Of a DNA stretch of 53,093 bases, positions 34,486 to 45,250 are shown in pieces. A model generated the notes under the pieces. It saw only the letters and a program-made list of their open reading frames with translations. It did no database searches and had not been told where the DNA came from. Each line of letters begins with the position of its first letter. Within the stretch, counting starts at the first letter, position 1. The stretch is from Chlorobiaceae bacterium (GTDB lineage Bacteria; Bacteroidota; Chlorobiia; Chlorobiales; Chlorobiaceae), in the NCBI GenBank assembly GCA_012972835.1, contig JABDHK010000042.1, positions 1 through 53,093 of the forward strand, read 5' to 3'. Made by a program: the position numbers and the translations under genes.

Positions 34486-34548
34486 TGATGGGACGAATGG
34501 GACTGATGAGACTGATGAAACGAATGGGACTAATGAGACTTATAAGCT
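34486..34548 (+). repeat. 9-bp minisatellite (about 7 copies)
   Basis: Tandem 9-mers of consensus TRATGRGAC: TGATGGGAC, GAATGGGAC, TGATGAGAC, TGATGAAAC, GAATGGGAC, TAATGAGAC and a decayed TTATAAGCT. The array fills nearly the whole gap between the cupredoxin stop and the DUF305 ATG at 34550. One further copy plus four bases (TGATGGGACTAAT) appears at 37425-37437 just after copA. Confidence 0.8.
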
Positions 34549-34549
34549 A

Positions 34550-35131
34550 ATGCAGAAAATTTCTATATCTCTGGCGGTGGCGCTGGCCATTATTTCGGCT
34601 GTAGCTGGAATCGGTGTTGGTTACTGGTACACTCCGCAGTATAGTCTCTCCATGTACGACAAGAAGATGATGGATCTTGGACAGGCGGATAAATGGGTTG
34701 ACCTACGGTATCTGGATGCCATGATATCCCATCACAGGGAAGCTCTTCGCCTTGCTGAACAAGCAGGCATCAGCCAAAAACCTGAAATTAAAAGGCTGAG
34801 TGCTGATATCCTTAAAACCGAACCTTTGGCTATAGCGGAATTATACCGATGGAAAAAGGAGTGGTATAGTGACATAAAACCGGTGCAGGAGCCCGAGAGT
34901 GTGCATCTTGGGAGCTATAACAGAACATTTGACCTGCGCTTTCTGAATGCCCTTGTCGCACATCATGAAAACGGAATACAATTGACCCGGGAGATCCGCC
35001 TGAAATCAAGCAGGAACGATGTGCTGGACAATGCAGAGAGGGTTGAGCATGCTCTCCACGAAAGCCTCAGAATGCTCAGGGAGTGGCGCAAAGAGTGGTA
35101 TAACATTCCTGAGAGTAATCTACATCCATGA
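34550..35131 (+). CDS. membrane-anchored, internally duplicated DUF305 protein
   Basis: 193 residues. An N-terminal hydrophobic helix (about 5-26) acts as anchor or uncleaved signal. Two similar halves follow, each opening with D-L-R-(Y/F)-L-(D/N)-A and a double-His motif (M-I-S-H-H-R-E-A and L-V-A-H-H-E-N-G) and closing with W-(K/R)-K-E-W-Y. DUF305 domains are four-helix, ferritin-like-fold proteins often found with copper resistance genes; the His/Glu pairs may bind metal. The stop overlaps the copA start (ATGA), so the two are made together. No Shine-Dalgarno precedes it; the 9-bp repeats take that place. Confidence 0.85.
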   Translation: MQKISISLAVALAIISAVAGIGVGYWYTPQYSLSMYDKKMMDLGQADKWVDLRYLDAMISHHREALRLAEQAGISQKPEIKRLSADILKTEPLAIAELYRWKKEWYSDIKPVQEPESVHLGSYNRTFDLRFLNALVAHHENGIQLTREIRLKSSRNDVLDNAERVEHALHESLRMLREWRKEWYNIPESNLHP

Positions 35132-37401
35132 CGACGAGAAGCTACATCGTCAAAGGCATGCATTGTGCAAGCTGTGCGGCAATCATTACCAAAAAGCTTT
35201 CAAAGGTTGAGGGCATTACTCAGGTCAATGTCAATCTGGCCACTGAAAAGGCAAAGCTTGAGTTTGAGAACATGCCGCTGTCGGAGGAGGCAATCAATGA
35301 TGTGATCAGCAAATACGGCTTTACTTTCGACGCAGAACAAACGGTGGAGAGCTCCAACCTCACGCTGAATGCCACGCCCCGGGCACTCCTCCTGAAAGAG
35401 GAGAAGGATAAAGAGCTTCAGGAGCAGTTTGTCAAGGTGCAGTTTGCTTTGCCAGTAGCTCTGCTGGTCTTTATCCTTATGATGTGGGATACCGGCTCAA
35501 GGTTTTTCGCCTTTATCCCGAACCTGCCGATTCCCATGGAGTTGCTGAACATTATATCCATGGTCATTGCCACTTATATGGTTTTCCGTATAGGAGATCC
35601 CTTCCTGCATGGTTTAGCCATGTACGTTACAAGTGGTGCAGCAAGCATGGATACACTGATCGGTATCGGTACCGTGACGGCCTTTGTTTACAGCGCTCTT
35701 ATTACACTGATTCCCTCAATAAGAGTACTGCTGCAGATACCGGACTATACCTACTTCGATGTTACCATCGTCGTTATAGGCTTTGTTATGCTGGGAAAAT
35801 ATCTTGAAGCACGTTCAAAGATGAAGACCGGTGAGGCTATCGAGAAACTGATTGGCCTGCAGGCAAAATCAGCCCTTGTGATGAGAGAGGGAAAAGAGAT
35901 GGAGATTCCTGTGGAAGAGGTCAGAAGAGGCGATGCTGTCATTGTCAAACCTGGCGGGAAACTCCCGGTTGACGGGATAATTAGTGAAGGGTACTCCTCT
36001 CTTGACGAATCAATGGTAACAGGTGAGTCGATACCTGTTGATAAAAAGGTGGGTGACCGGGTGATCGGAGGCAGCATCAACAAACAGGGATCGTTTACCT
36101 TCACGGCTTCAAACGTCGGCTCTGATACACTGCTTGCCCGCATCATAAGAATGGTCGAAGATGCCCAGGGGTCGAAAGCTCCAATACAGAACATTGCCGA
36201 CAAGATCGCGGGAGTTTTTGTGCCGGTTGTACTGATCCTCGCTGCGGCTACCTTTATCATCTGGCTCAGCATCGGGAGCTATCTGCTGGGATTTTCTGCC
36301 GCACTCTCTTACGCTATTTCGGGGCTTATCGGTATTCTTGTTATCGCCTGCCCCTGCGCGCTTGGTCTGGCAACTCCCACAGCGATCATTGTCGGTATTG
36401 GCAAAGGGGCTGAATACGGAATCCTTATCCGTAATGCTGAAAGTCTTGAAAAACTGAGTACCGTCGATACCGTGGTGTTTGACAAGACCGGGACTCTTAC
36501 TACCGGATCTCCGCAGGTTTCCGATATCATCACACTTGACGGGGAAACAAGTATCACCTCCCTGCTGCAATCAGCTGCCAGTGTGGAAAGCCGCTCGGAA
36601 CATCCACTTGCAGAGGCTATTGTTCATGCGGCAAAAAAAGAGATGCTCACCTTGAGCGAGATCTCAGCATTTGAAGCACTTGAGGGTGCAGGAGTTTCGG
36701 CTGTGATTGATCGTGTTACGGTAATGGTACGAAAGCCGTCAGAGAAAGAACAACCTTTACCTGATGTGGAGCGACTGCAGAAAGAGGGTAAGACGGTCGT
36801 TGTGATTGAGCGGAACGGGGTATGCAGAGGGTTGATTGCTTTGAGCGATACCGTCAAGGAGGAGGCAAAAAGGGCGGTTGCTGCACTTCAGCGCAAAGGG
36901 CTCAACGTTATCATGCTGACCGGTGACAATCGCCTGGCAGCAAACTTCATGGCAAGGCAGGTTGGCATTGACGAGGTGATCTCTGAAGTACTGCCTCAGG
37001 AAAAGGCGAACAAGATTAAAGAGCTTCAGGCTCAAGGAAAAAAGGTAGCCATGGCGGGAGATGGAATCAACGATGCACCAGCTCTGGCCCAGGCTGATGT
37101 CGGGATTGCAATGGCAACAGGCACTGATGTGGCCATGGAGTGTGCCGGTATTACGCTGCTTATGGGTGATATCAACAAAGTTGCTCAGGCAATCACCCTT
37201 TCACGTGCCACCATGAGGGTTATCCGTCAGAACCTTTTCTGGGCATTTATCTACAACATTATCGGCATTCCGCTGGCCGCAGGTGCGTTCTACCCTCTTT
37301 GGGGCATCTTTCTCAACCCGGTCTTTTCAGGGCTTGCTATGGCAGGAAGCAGCGTTTCAGTGGTGAGCAATTCGCTGCGACTGAAGAGAAAAAAGTTCTG
37401 A
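35128..37401 (+). CDS. copA: Cu(I)-translocating P1B-type ATPase CopA
   Basis: A 757-residue heavy-metal ATPase. One N-terminal HMA domain has G-M-H-C-A-S-C (Cys13, Cys16). Eight membrane helices follow, with the metal-binding C-P-C at 408-410. T-G-E-S is at 298-301, the phosphorylated Asp452 lies in D-K-T-G-T, then S-E-H-P-L and G-D-G-I-N-D. The C-P-C plus helix 7/8 residues (Y-N, M-x-x-S-S) mark the Cu(I)/Ag(I) group. It pumps cytoplasmic Cu(I) into the periplasm, where CusCBA can remove it. Its start overlaps the DUF305 stop by 4 bases. Confidence 0.94.
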   Translation: MTTRSYIVKGMHCASCAAIITKKLSKVEGITQVNVNLATEKAKLEFENMPLSEEAINDVISKYGFTFDAEQTVESSNLTLNATPRALLLKEEKDKELQEQFVKVQFALPVALLVFILMMWDTGSRFFAFIPNLPIPMELLNIISMVIATYMVFRIGDPFLHGLAMYVTSGAASMDTLIGIGTVTAFVYSALITLIPSIRVLLQIPDYTYFDVTIVVIGFVMLGKYLEARSKMKTGEAIEKLIGLQAKSALVMREGKEMEIPVEEVRRGDAVIVKPGGKLPVDGIISEGYSSLDESMVTGESIPVDKKVGDRVIGGSINKQGSFTFTASNVGSDTLLARIIRMVEDAQGSKAPIQNIADKIAGVFVPVVLILAAATFIIWLSIGSYLLGFSAALSYAISGLIGILVIACPCALGLATPTAIIVGIGKGAEYGILIRNAESLEKLSTVDTVVFDKTGTLTTGSPQVSDIITLDGETSITSLLQSAASVESRSEHPLAEAIVHAAKKEMLTLSEISAFEALEGAGVSAVIDRVTVMVRKPSEKEQPLPDVERLQKEGKTVVVIERNGVCRGLIALSDTVKEEAKRAVAALQRKGLNVIMLTGDNRLAANFMARQVGIDEVISEVLPQEKANKIKELQAQGKKVAMAGDGINDAPALAQADVGIAMATGTDVAMECAGITLLMGDINKVAQAITLSRATMRVIRQNLFWAFIYNIIGIPLAAGAFYPLWGIFLNPVFSGLAMAGSSVSVVSNSLRLKRKKF

Positions 37402-37424
37402 GCGGGAAAGAGGAGATATAGCAC

Positions 37425-37437
37425 TGATGGGACTAAT
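37425..37437 (+). repeat. remnant of the TRATGRGAC minisatellite after copA
   Basis: TGATGGGACTAAT is one full unit plus four bases of the 9-bp repeat that precedes the DUF305 gene at 34486-34548. Its position 24 bases after the copA stop means the DUF305-copA pair is bracketed by the same element. Confidence 0.5.
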
Positions 37438-37460
37438 CGTCGATAGTTTGGGAGTTTTTA

Positions 37461-38102
37461 TTATCTGTCGTAATCGGGCTCTTCGCCGAACCAGACAACG
37501 GCGTAGTTATCTGAGACAGCTATGCCGATAGCCCTCCATCGAGACCTTGACCAAATCCCGGCATTGAGAATAACGTTATTATGCTCTGGCGAGTCAATCC
37601 ACATTGAAAGTGCAAGATCCATATCTATCCTGTCACTTTTCCACGCAACTATCTCATACCCTTTACCTGAATACATTGTCAGCTCGGCCGGTTTGCTCCA
37701 CATGTACTTTGCGCTGCGAGTGCCAGTATAGCAGACAGGGTTCCATGGGCCATACATAGACCAGCTGTGCATTGAGCATGGCTCTGATGGCGGATGCAGC
37801 TGCAGGTCACGAGCATGAAGTCTGGCAACATAGGACAAATTTGGTGATAAGGAAATAGAGGGCAAGCCTCTATCCTGGCGGTAATTCATGATCAATCTGT
37901 ACAAATATAATTCATCATCTGATAAAACAGCTGTAGAAGCGTGAGTTGGTGCACTCCTGAACCGTTCCCTTGCTCCGCCTCCCTGACAGAACGCACATGG
38001 TGTTGAAACAAGTAGATATATAAAGAAGAGAATTACTGTAACAGGCGTTAAAGGTTGAACTATCCCTTTCTTCATTAGCCGCGTGTGCCTTCGAGGCTTC
38101 AT
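37461..38102 (-). CDS. secreted CAP/SCP domain protein
   Basis: 213 residues. An N-terminal hydrophobic segment (about 16-35) ending C-A-F-C-Q is a signal peptide or anchor. The rest is a CAP (SCP/PR1/Ag5) domain: Y-R-L-I-M-N-Y-R-Q-D-R-G-L-P-S near its start, H-S-W-S in the middle, and W-I-D-S-P-E-H-N-N-V-I-L as the CAP signature. CAP proteins are extracytoplasmic and bind lipids or other ligands; enzymatic activity is not established. Start at 38102, or at 38075 if the signal peptide begins at the second Met. It lies 18 bases after the Sel1 gene on the same strand, in a three-gene envelope unit. Confidence 0.82.
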   Translation of the reverse strand: MKPRRHTRLMKKGIVQPLTPVTVILFFIYLLVSTPCAFCQGGGARERFRSAPTHASTAVLSDDELYLYRLIMNYRQDRGLPSISLSPNLSYVARLHARDLQLHPPSEPCSMHSWSMYGPWNPVCYTGTRSAKYMWSKPAELTMYSGKGYEIVAWKSDRIDMDLALSMWIDSPEHNNVILNAGIWSRSRWRAIGIAVSDNYAVVWFGEEPDYDR

Positions 38103-38120
38103 TTTCGCTGAATTGAAAGT

Positions 38121-40100
38121 TTAAGGTATCAGAAGTGCTGCCTTGGCCGCCGACAGCCCCTGTTCGGCTGCTAATCGATACCACTGCCGGGCTTCAGTTT
38201 TATTTTGGGGTAATCCTTCCCCTTTTTCCAGCATCTCGCCTAAATAATACTGGGCGTTCGGGTTTCCCTGCACTGCTGAAAAACGGTACCATTTTTGGGC
38301 TTCGGTATAGTCTTTCTGAACGCCAAGTGCTTGAGCGTATAACCAGCCAAGATTGCACTGAGCATGCGCATCGCCCTGATCTGCTGCCATACGGAACCAT
38401 TTCAGGGCTTCTGCATTGTTCTTCTGCACACCCTCACCATTGGCGTACATCCAACCAAGATTGTACTGAGCATTGGCAAGCCCCTGCTGAGCTGCAAGCC
38501 AGTACCATTGAACAGCTTCAAAATTGTTTTTCTGAACTCCCTCTCCTTTATAGTAGATGGCCCCGAGGTTAAACTGAGCGAGGGGAAGTCCTTTCTGAGC
38601 TGCAAGCCGATACCATCCTGCTGCTTCAGCATAGTTCTGTCTTACTCCCTCTCCTCCATTATAGTACCAGTTGGCAAGGTTGAACTGAGCCGGTGGAAGA
38701 CCCTGGATTGCCGCCAGTCGGTAGTATTTTTTTGCTTCAGCAAAGTTCTGGCGTACACCCTGACCCTGATAGTACATTCTCGCAAGATTGAACTGACCAA
38801 GTGCATGCCCTTGTCTGGCCGCAAGACGAAACCATCGAACCGCTTCTTTGTAATTTTGCTGGACTCCCTCTCCCTGATAATACATCGCACCAAGATCGGA
38901 CTGGGCCATGGCAAACCCAAGGGCTGCAGCATGACCGTAGTGTTTTGCCGCTTCAGCAAAGTCCTGTTTGATCCCTTTGCCCTGATAGTAGAGTGCCGCG
39001 AGGTTGTAGTGAGCTTGCGGAACTCCATGAATATCGGTACGACTGTACCATTCAACAGCTTCACGATGGTTTTTGTCGTTAGCCCGAGCCTGGGAGTAGT
39101 ACCCACTGTCAAAATTAAAAAGCGGTTGTTCAATATTCTTTGTAGCAGCCAAACGATACCACTCTGCTGCCAGAGAGTATGTCTTTTTGAACTTCTGACC
39201 ACTTTTGTAAATCGCATTGGCCTTTGCCACATCCTGCCTGGCGGCTATGGTGAACCATTTGACTGCCTCAGAATCGCTTTGCACAGCACCCTGACCTTGA
39301 GAAACCATCCATCCAAGCGCATACTGAGCCTGGGCGAGACCCTGTGCTGCGGCTAAACGAAACCATTGTATGGCCTCCTCATTGTTTTGCGGAACCCCCC
39401 GACCATTCTGGTAAATTGCGCCAATGTTATACTGAGCCTGTGCAAGTCCCTGCAATGCGGCCCGACGGTAAAGACGCAACGCTTCGGCATAATCTTTACG
39501 GACTCCCTTACCCATTTCAAACATGGCACCGAGATTGTTTTCCCCCGAAGCAACACCTTTTTCTGCAGCCTCTTGATAGCTCTTAACATCCGCAATATCA
39601 CTCTGACTGATCCCCTGTTTCATATCAGCCATCAGTGCAAGATCAGGCTGGGTTGCTGCGTCGGTCTGCGCTACAGCAAGTCGGTACCACTGCGAGGCAA
39701 GAGCATAACTTTTAGGGACACCCTGACCATGTTCATACATTACTCCAAGATTAAACTGAGCCTGTGCCAGACCCTTGGCTGCAGCCTGACGGTACCATTT
39801 AACCGCTTCTGTATAGTTTTGAGTGACACCGTGACCATGGGCATAGGCAGCGCCAAGATTGTTCTGACCAACAGCAAGACCCTCTGCCGCCATAAGCCGA
39901 TAACATATCAGTGCTTCTGCATAGTTGTTGTTGAGCCCCTGGCCGCTTGTGTTGTAGACTCCAAAGTTATAGTGCGACTTAACAAGCCCCTGCCCAGCTG
40001 AAAAAGCGAGTTGCTGAAGCTTTTCAGAGGATTCCGCCCTCAGGGAGGTGAAATACAGAAGAAAAGAGAACAGTACAATGAATATCTTACTCTTTTCCAT
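38121..40100 (-). CDS. secreted Sel1-repeat protein (about 17 repeats)
   Basis: About 659 residues with a signal peptide (M-E-K-S-K-I-F then a hydrophobic core ending S-L-R-A-E). Almost all the rest is Sel1-like repeats of 36 residues, consensus A-x-x-x-L-G-x-M-Y-x-x-G-x-G-V-x-x-(N/D)-Y-x-E-A-x-x-W-Y-R-x-A-A. I count about 17, with units 4, 8 and 9 degenerate. Sel1 arrays are helical scaffolds for protein complexes; this one would be in the periplasm. The ATG at 40100 lies within the last codons of the TPR gene (14-base overlap), so they are translationally coupled. The partner is unknown. Confidence 0.88.
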   Translation of the reverse strand: MEKSKIFIVLFSFLLYFTSLRAESSEKLQQLAFSAGQGLVKSHYNFGVYNTSGQGLNNNYAEALICYRLMAAEGLAVGQNNLGAAYAHGHGVTQNYTEAVKWYRQAAAKGLAQAQFNLGVMYEHGQGVPKSYALASQWYRLAVAQTDAATQPDLALMADMKQGISQSDIADVKSYQEAAEKGVASGENNLGAMFEMGKGVRKDYAEALRLYRRAALQGLAQAQYNIGAIYQNGRGVPQNNEEAIQWFRLAAAQGLAQAQYALGWMVSQGQGAVQSDSEAVKWFTIAARQDVAKANAIYKSGQKFKKTYSLAAEWYRLAATKNIEQPLFNFDSGYYSQARANDKNHREAVEWYSRTDIHGVPQAHYNLAALYYQGKGIKQDFAEAAKHYGHAAALGFAMAQSDLGAMYYQGEGVQQNYKEAVRWFRLAARQGHALGQFNLARMYYQGQGVRQNFAEAKKYYRLAAIQGLPPAQFNLANWYYNGGEGVRQNYAEAAGWYRLAAQKGLPLAQFNLGAIYYKGEGVQKNNFEAVQWYWLAAQQGLANAQYNLGWMYANGEGVQKNNAEALKWFRMAADQGDAHAQCNLGWLYAQALGVQKDYTEAQKWYRFSAVQGNPNAQYYLGEMLEKGEGLPQNKTEARQWYRLAAEQGLSAAKAALLIP

Positions 40101-40728
40101 CTGGGGATAGCCCCTTGTTTGACAGCCATTGTTTTGCATCAGGGTCATTAAGCTGTGCCGCCTTTTTATAGTCAGCTATGGCACCTTCCTTATCTCCGAT
40201 TATGCCTTTTGCAGTTCCCCTGTTCGTATATGCTAACGCATATTTCGAGTTGAGCTCAATAGCTTTTGTGTAGTCCGCTATTGCTCCCTGGTTATCTTTA
40301 AGTTTTGTTTTTGCGTTTCCACGATTATTATAAGCCAAAGAGTACTTAGGGTTAAGCTCAATTGCCTTTGTGTAATCCGCTATAGCTCCTGCAACATCTC
40401 CCTGTTGTTCTTTTTCAATTCCCCGATTGGAATAGGCCAAAGAATTTCTGGGATCGAGCTCTATGGTTTTTGTGTAGTCTGCTACAGCTCCCTGGGAATC
40501 GTTAATAGTACCTTTTGCAATCCCGCGGTGGAGATAAGCATACGTGTCTTTTGGGTTACGATCAATAGCAACAGTATAATCAGATATGGCACCCTGTGCA
40601 TTATTAGCTTTAAGCTTTGCCGCAGCAGTTGCATAGAGATTTTTTGAATTTTTAGCCGCATAAGTCGAAGGGAGTGCAACTATTACAGCAAAAAATGCAA
40701 CAACAATAATTCGAAAAGATTTTCTCAT
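40087..40728 (-). CDS. secreted TPR protein
   Basis: 213 residues with a signal peptide (M-R-K-S-F-R then hydrophobic to T-Y-A-A). Five 34-residue tetratricopeptide repeats follow, pattern A-I-x-D-Y-T-K-A-I-E-L-(N/D)-P-K-x-x-x-A-Y-x-N-R-G. These bind peptides or proteins. The array is highly regular, suggesting recent internal duplication. It is first in the TPR-Sel1-CAP unit, and its stop overlaps the Sel1 start. The upstream 250 bases to the hppA terminator are AT-rich with several TATA-like stretches but no promoter I can define. Confidence 0.87.
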   Translation of the reverse strand: MRKSFRIIVVAFFAVIVALPSTYAAKNSKNLYATAAAKLKANNAQGAISDYTVAIDRNPKDTYAYLHRGIAKGTINDSQGAVADYTKTIELDPRNSLAYSNRGIEKEQQGDVAGAIADYTKAIELNPKYSLAYNNRGNAKTKLKDNQGAIADYTKAIELNSKYALAYTNRGTAKGIIGDKEGAIADYKKAAQLNDPDAKQWLSNKGLSPDGKE

Positions 40729-40921
40729 TTTTCAGACCTGATTGCTGGATTTTTCAACCCGATTAATAATCAAAACACTTTCTATATACTTAAATATATA
40801 TAACGCTCTCCTTATTGTTGCAATTTTCTCAAAAAAAACTAACGAAAAATTTAAGTCCTGAGACACTGAGCTCTTGCTTGTCAGATCTTTTTGTGCTCTC
40901 CGACTCCTTCCTTTTCAATAC

Positions 40922-40957
40922 CAACAAAAGAGCCGCATTGCTGCAGCTCTTTTGTTG
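40922..40957 (-). terminator. intrinsic terminator after hppA
   Basis: A 12-bp perfect stem CAACAAAAGAGC / GCTCTTTTGTTG with a 12-base loop that can itself pair partly. On the minus strand it follows the hppA stop by about 20 bases and ends in a T-rich arm. Its symmetry means it could also stop transcripts from the other side. Confidence 0.75.
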
Positions 40958-40977
40958 ATAAAAACATAACCGAAAGG

Positions 40978-43464
<2,487 letters not shown>

Positions 43465-43778
43465 TGCTTTTTTTTCACTGTTTTTTTTTGACTCATGCAA
43501 AAAATATTTTCAGCTAACCAATGGCAAAGAACAGCCCTGTCAACAACAGGAAGCTATAATTTGCAACTTTTTTCATGATTCTCAATACCTTTTTGTAGAA
43601 CTTCTTACAGGTTTCATACTATTTATCCCATCACTCTTCTCCTCTTTTTTTACAGGATCAGAATACGTGTTTTTTGTTACTGATTTTGCTCCGCCTCTCT
43701 CTATATTCTGTGCAGTTCTGTTTGCACTCTTGAGGAAAAAAAAGCCGGCTTGCTCGCCCGGAATAACTTGTTTGCGCT
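43465..43778. other. divergent intergenic region between hppA and pth
   Basis: About 314 bases that should hold promoters for both genes. It contains A/T runs and a TTGACA on the minus strand near 43530 whose paired -10 (TGGTTA) is poor. A strong AGAGGAGA on the minus strand near 43640 leads only into frames of 2-11 codons. Apart from the 20-codon frame at 43514-43576 I see no gene. Confidence 0.4.
43514..43576 (-). CDS. possible 20-residue hydrophobic leader peptide before hppA
   Basis: On the minus strand an ATG at 43576 opens a 20-codon frame, M-K-K-V-A-N-Y-S-F-L-L-L-T-G-L-F-F-A-I-G, that stops at 43514, 13 bases before the first possible hppA ATG. It has a basic start and a hydrophobic helix like a signal peptide or tiny membrane protein. 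AAAAGG lies upstream at loose spacing. It may be a chance frame; expression is unproven. Confidence 0.2.
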   Translation of the reverse strand: MKKVANYSFLLLTGLFFAIG

Positions 43779-44351
43779 ATGAAACTTATTGTTGGTCTTG
43801 GGAATCCTGAATCCCAGTATGTTGGTACACGGCACAATATCGGTTTTGATGTTGTTGAAATTATTGCAGCCTCTTTTGGAGCAAAATTCAGCAGAGGAAA
43901 AGGAAAATATCTCAGTGCGAAACTTTCCCATAGAAAGGAGTCTGTGATCCTTGTCAAGCCTATGACCTTTATGAACCTTTCAGGCCATGCTGTCGTAGCA
44001 GCCATGAATTTTTATAAAATCGAGCTTCGGGATATCTTTGTTATATGCGATGACCTTAACCTTCCTTCTGGCTCAATTCGCATTAGGGCAAAAGGATCTG
44101 CCGGGGGGCAGAATGGGCTGAAACATATTATCGAATGTGTCGGCAGCGAGGAGTTTGCACGGTTGAGAATAGGTATAAGGCTCAATGAACAGCCTTTGAG
44201 CTCTTTTTCATCGTTTGTGCTTGGTAGATTCAGTGAGGATGAGCGTAAGGTAGTGGATCAGGTGCTGCCTGTCTGCAGGGATGCCGCTCTCGACTTTGCA
44301 ATCAACGGGATCGAGCACGCCATGAACAACTACAACAAACCGGTTATTTAG
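43779..44351 (+). CDS. pth: peptidyl-tRNA hydrolase
   Basis: A 190-residue bacterial Pth. The key residues are present: Asn in G-L-G-N-P, catalytic His in G-T-R-H-N-I-G-F, Asn in M-N-L-S-G, and the catalytic-support Asp in C-D-D-L-N-L-P. G-S-A-G-G-Q-N-G-L-K-H is also diagnostic. It frees tRNA from prematurely released peptidyl-tRNA, an essential cytoplasmic function. Starts at ATG 43779 without an obvious Shine-Dalgarno. Its stop overlaps that of the convergent hydrolase gene by 4 bases. Confidence 0.95.
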   Translation: MKLIVGLGNPESQYVGTRHNIGFDVVEIIAASFGAKFSRGKGKYLSAKLSHRKESVILVKPMTFMNLSGHAVVAAMNFYKIELRDIFVICDDLNLPSGSIRIRAKGSAGGQNGLKHIIECVGSEEFARLRIGIRLNEQPLSSFSSFVLGRFSEDERKVVDQVLPVCRDAALDFAINGIEHAMNNYNKPVI

Positions 44352-45187
44352 CAGGCAGCAAGCTTGACAAGTGAGCTGTCAGAAGGAGCAGGAGGCGCTG
44401 CAGCGGACATCTTTTTCAAAAAAGCAATGGCGCGGGCATTGAACTCTCTTGGTTGATCGACATTGCAGACATGTCCGGAATTCACAATCACCTCAAGCCA
44501 TGAGTTGGTATGCCGTGTTATAATATAGCGGACAGCGGGCAGAAACATGTGGTCTTCTTCACCCATAAGGTAGAGTGTAGGAATGGCGGTATCTTTTTCT
44601 TCAAAGTATTTTAAAAGCGGAGTAATCTCGTAGGTCAGGCGGAACCAGCGCATAAACTCTTTCTGTGCAACTTTTTTGGCTTCATTGACAAAGAGAAGCC
44701 TCGATTTTTTATGCCGCTCACTGGGCATTATAATCCAGGCAAAAAAGCTGTAGAGCCACATATAGGGCACAAATCTCTTGAACATGTTGCCAAGGGTGAC
44801 AAGAACCTTTGCCCTGATGTTAAGCCTTATGATAGCGCCACCCATAACCATTGAGCTAACCCTTTCAGGGGCAATTTCACTGAGGTTGCGGATGAGAATG
44901 GTTCCAAGTGATATACCGATAAAGTGCGCTTTTTGAATTTCAAGCAAGTCAAGCACTTCGATGATATCGCGGGTAATGTCCTCGAAGTCGTAATGACGCT
45001 CTTCCTTGTGCCCAACGATGCTTTTTGACTTGCCATGGCCTCTCAGATCAACAAGTAGAACATTGAAATGCCTGATAAACTCCTTGATCTGTAAAAACCA
45101 TATAGAAGAACTACCCCCGGCACCGTGAACAAACACCACCCAAGGGGCCTTGGAGTCATCCAACTCGTATGTCTTGTAATGAAGCAT
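44348..45187 (-). CDS. alpha/beta hydrolase
   Basis: A 279-residue alpha/beta-hydrolase fold protein. The oxyanion-hole motif is F-V-H-G-A-G-G-S-S, the nucleophile Ser lies in F-I-G-I-S-L-G-T, the acid is in G-E-E-D-H-M-F and the catalytic His in S-G-H-V-C-N-V-D-Q-P. No signal peptide. The lid region (about 130-190) is long and aromatic/basic, suggesting a hydrophobic substrate. The order and spacing resemble esterases and C-C hydrolases, but substrate cannot be assigned. Confidence 0.85.
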   Translation of the reverse strand: MLHYKTYELDDSKAPWVVFVHGAGGSSSIWFLQIKEFIRHFNVLLVDLRGHGKSKSIVGHKEERHYDFEDITRDIIEVLDLLEIQKAHFIGISLGTILIRNLSEIAPERVSSMVMGGAIIRLNIRAKVLVTLGNMFKRFVPYMWLYSFFAWIIMPSERHKKSRLLFVNEAKKVAQKEFMRWFRLTYEITPLLKYFEEKDTAIPTLYLMGEEDHMFLPAVRYIITRHTNSWLEVIVNSGHVCNVDQPREFNARAIAFLKKMSAAAPPAPSDSSLVKLAAC

Positions 45188-45250
45188 TGAAGGCCGCAGT
45201 TATAAACGTTTAATCTCTAAGTAAACAAAACAAAAACAAAAAACAAAAAG

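Noticed and set aside
38364-39356. 330-codon plus-strand frame opposite the Sel1 gene
   Set aside because: Its regularity simply mirrors the Sel1 repeats on the other strand; no signal, RBS or family features.
38121-40100. Periodic DNA in the Sel1 gene as a CRISPR or satellite array
   Set aside because: The period is 108 bases (36 codons), copies are diverged and the reading frame is maintained; it is protein repeat coding.
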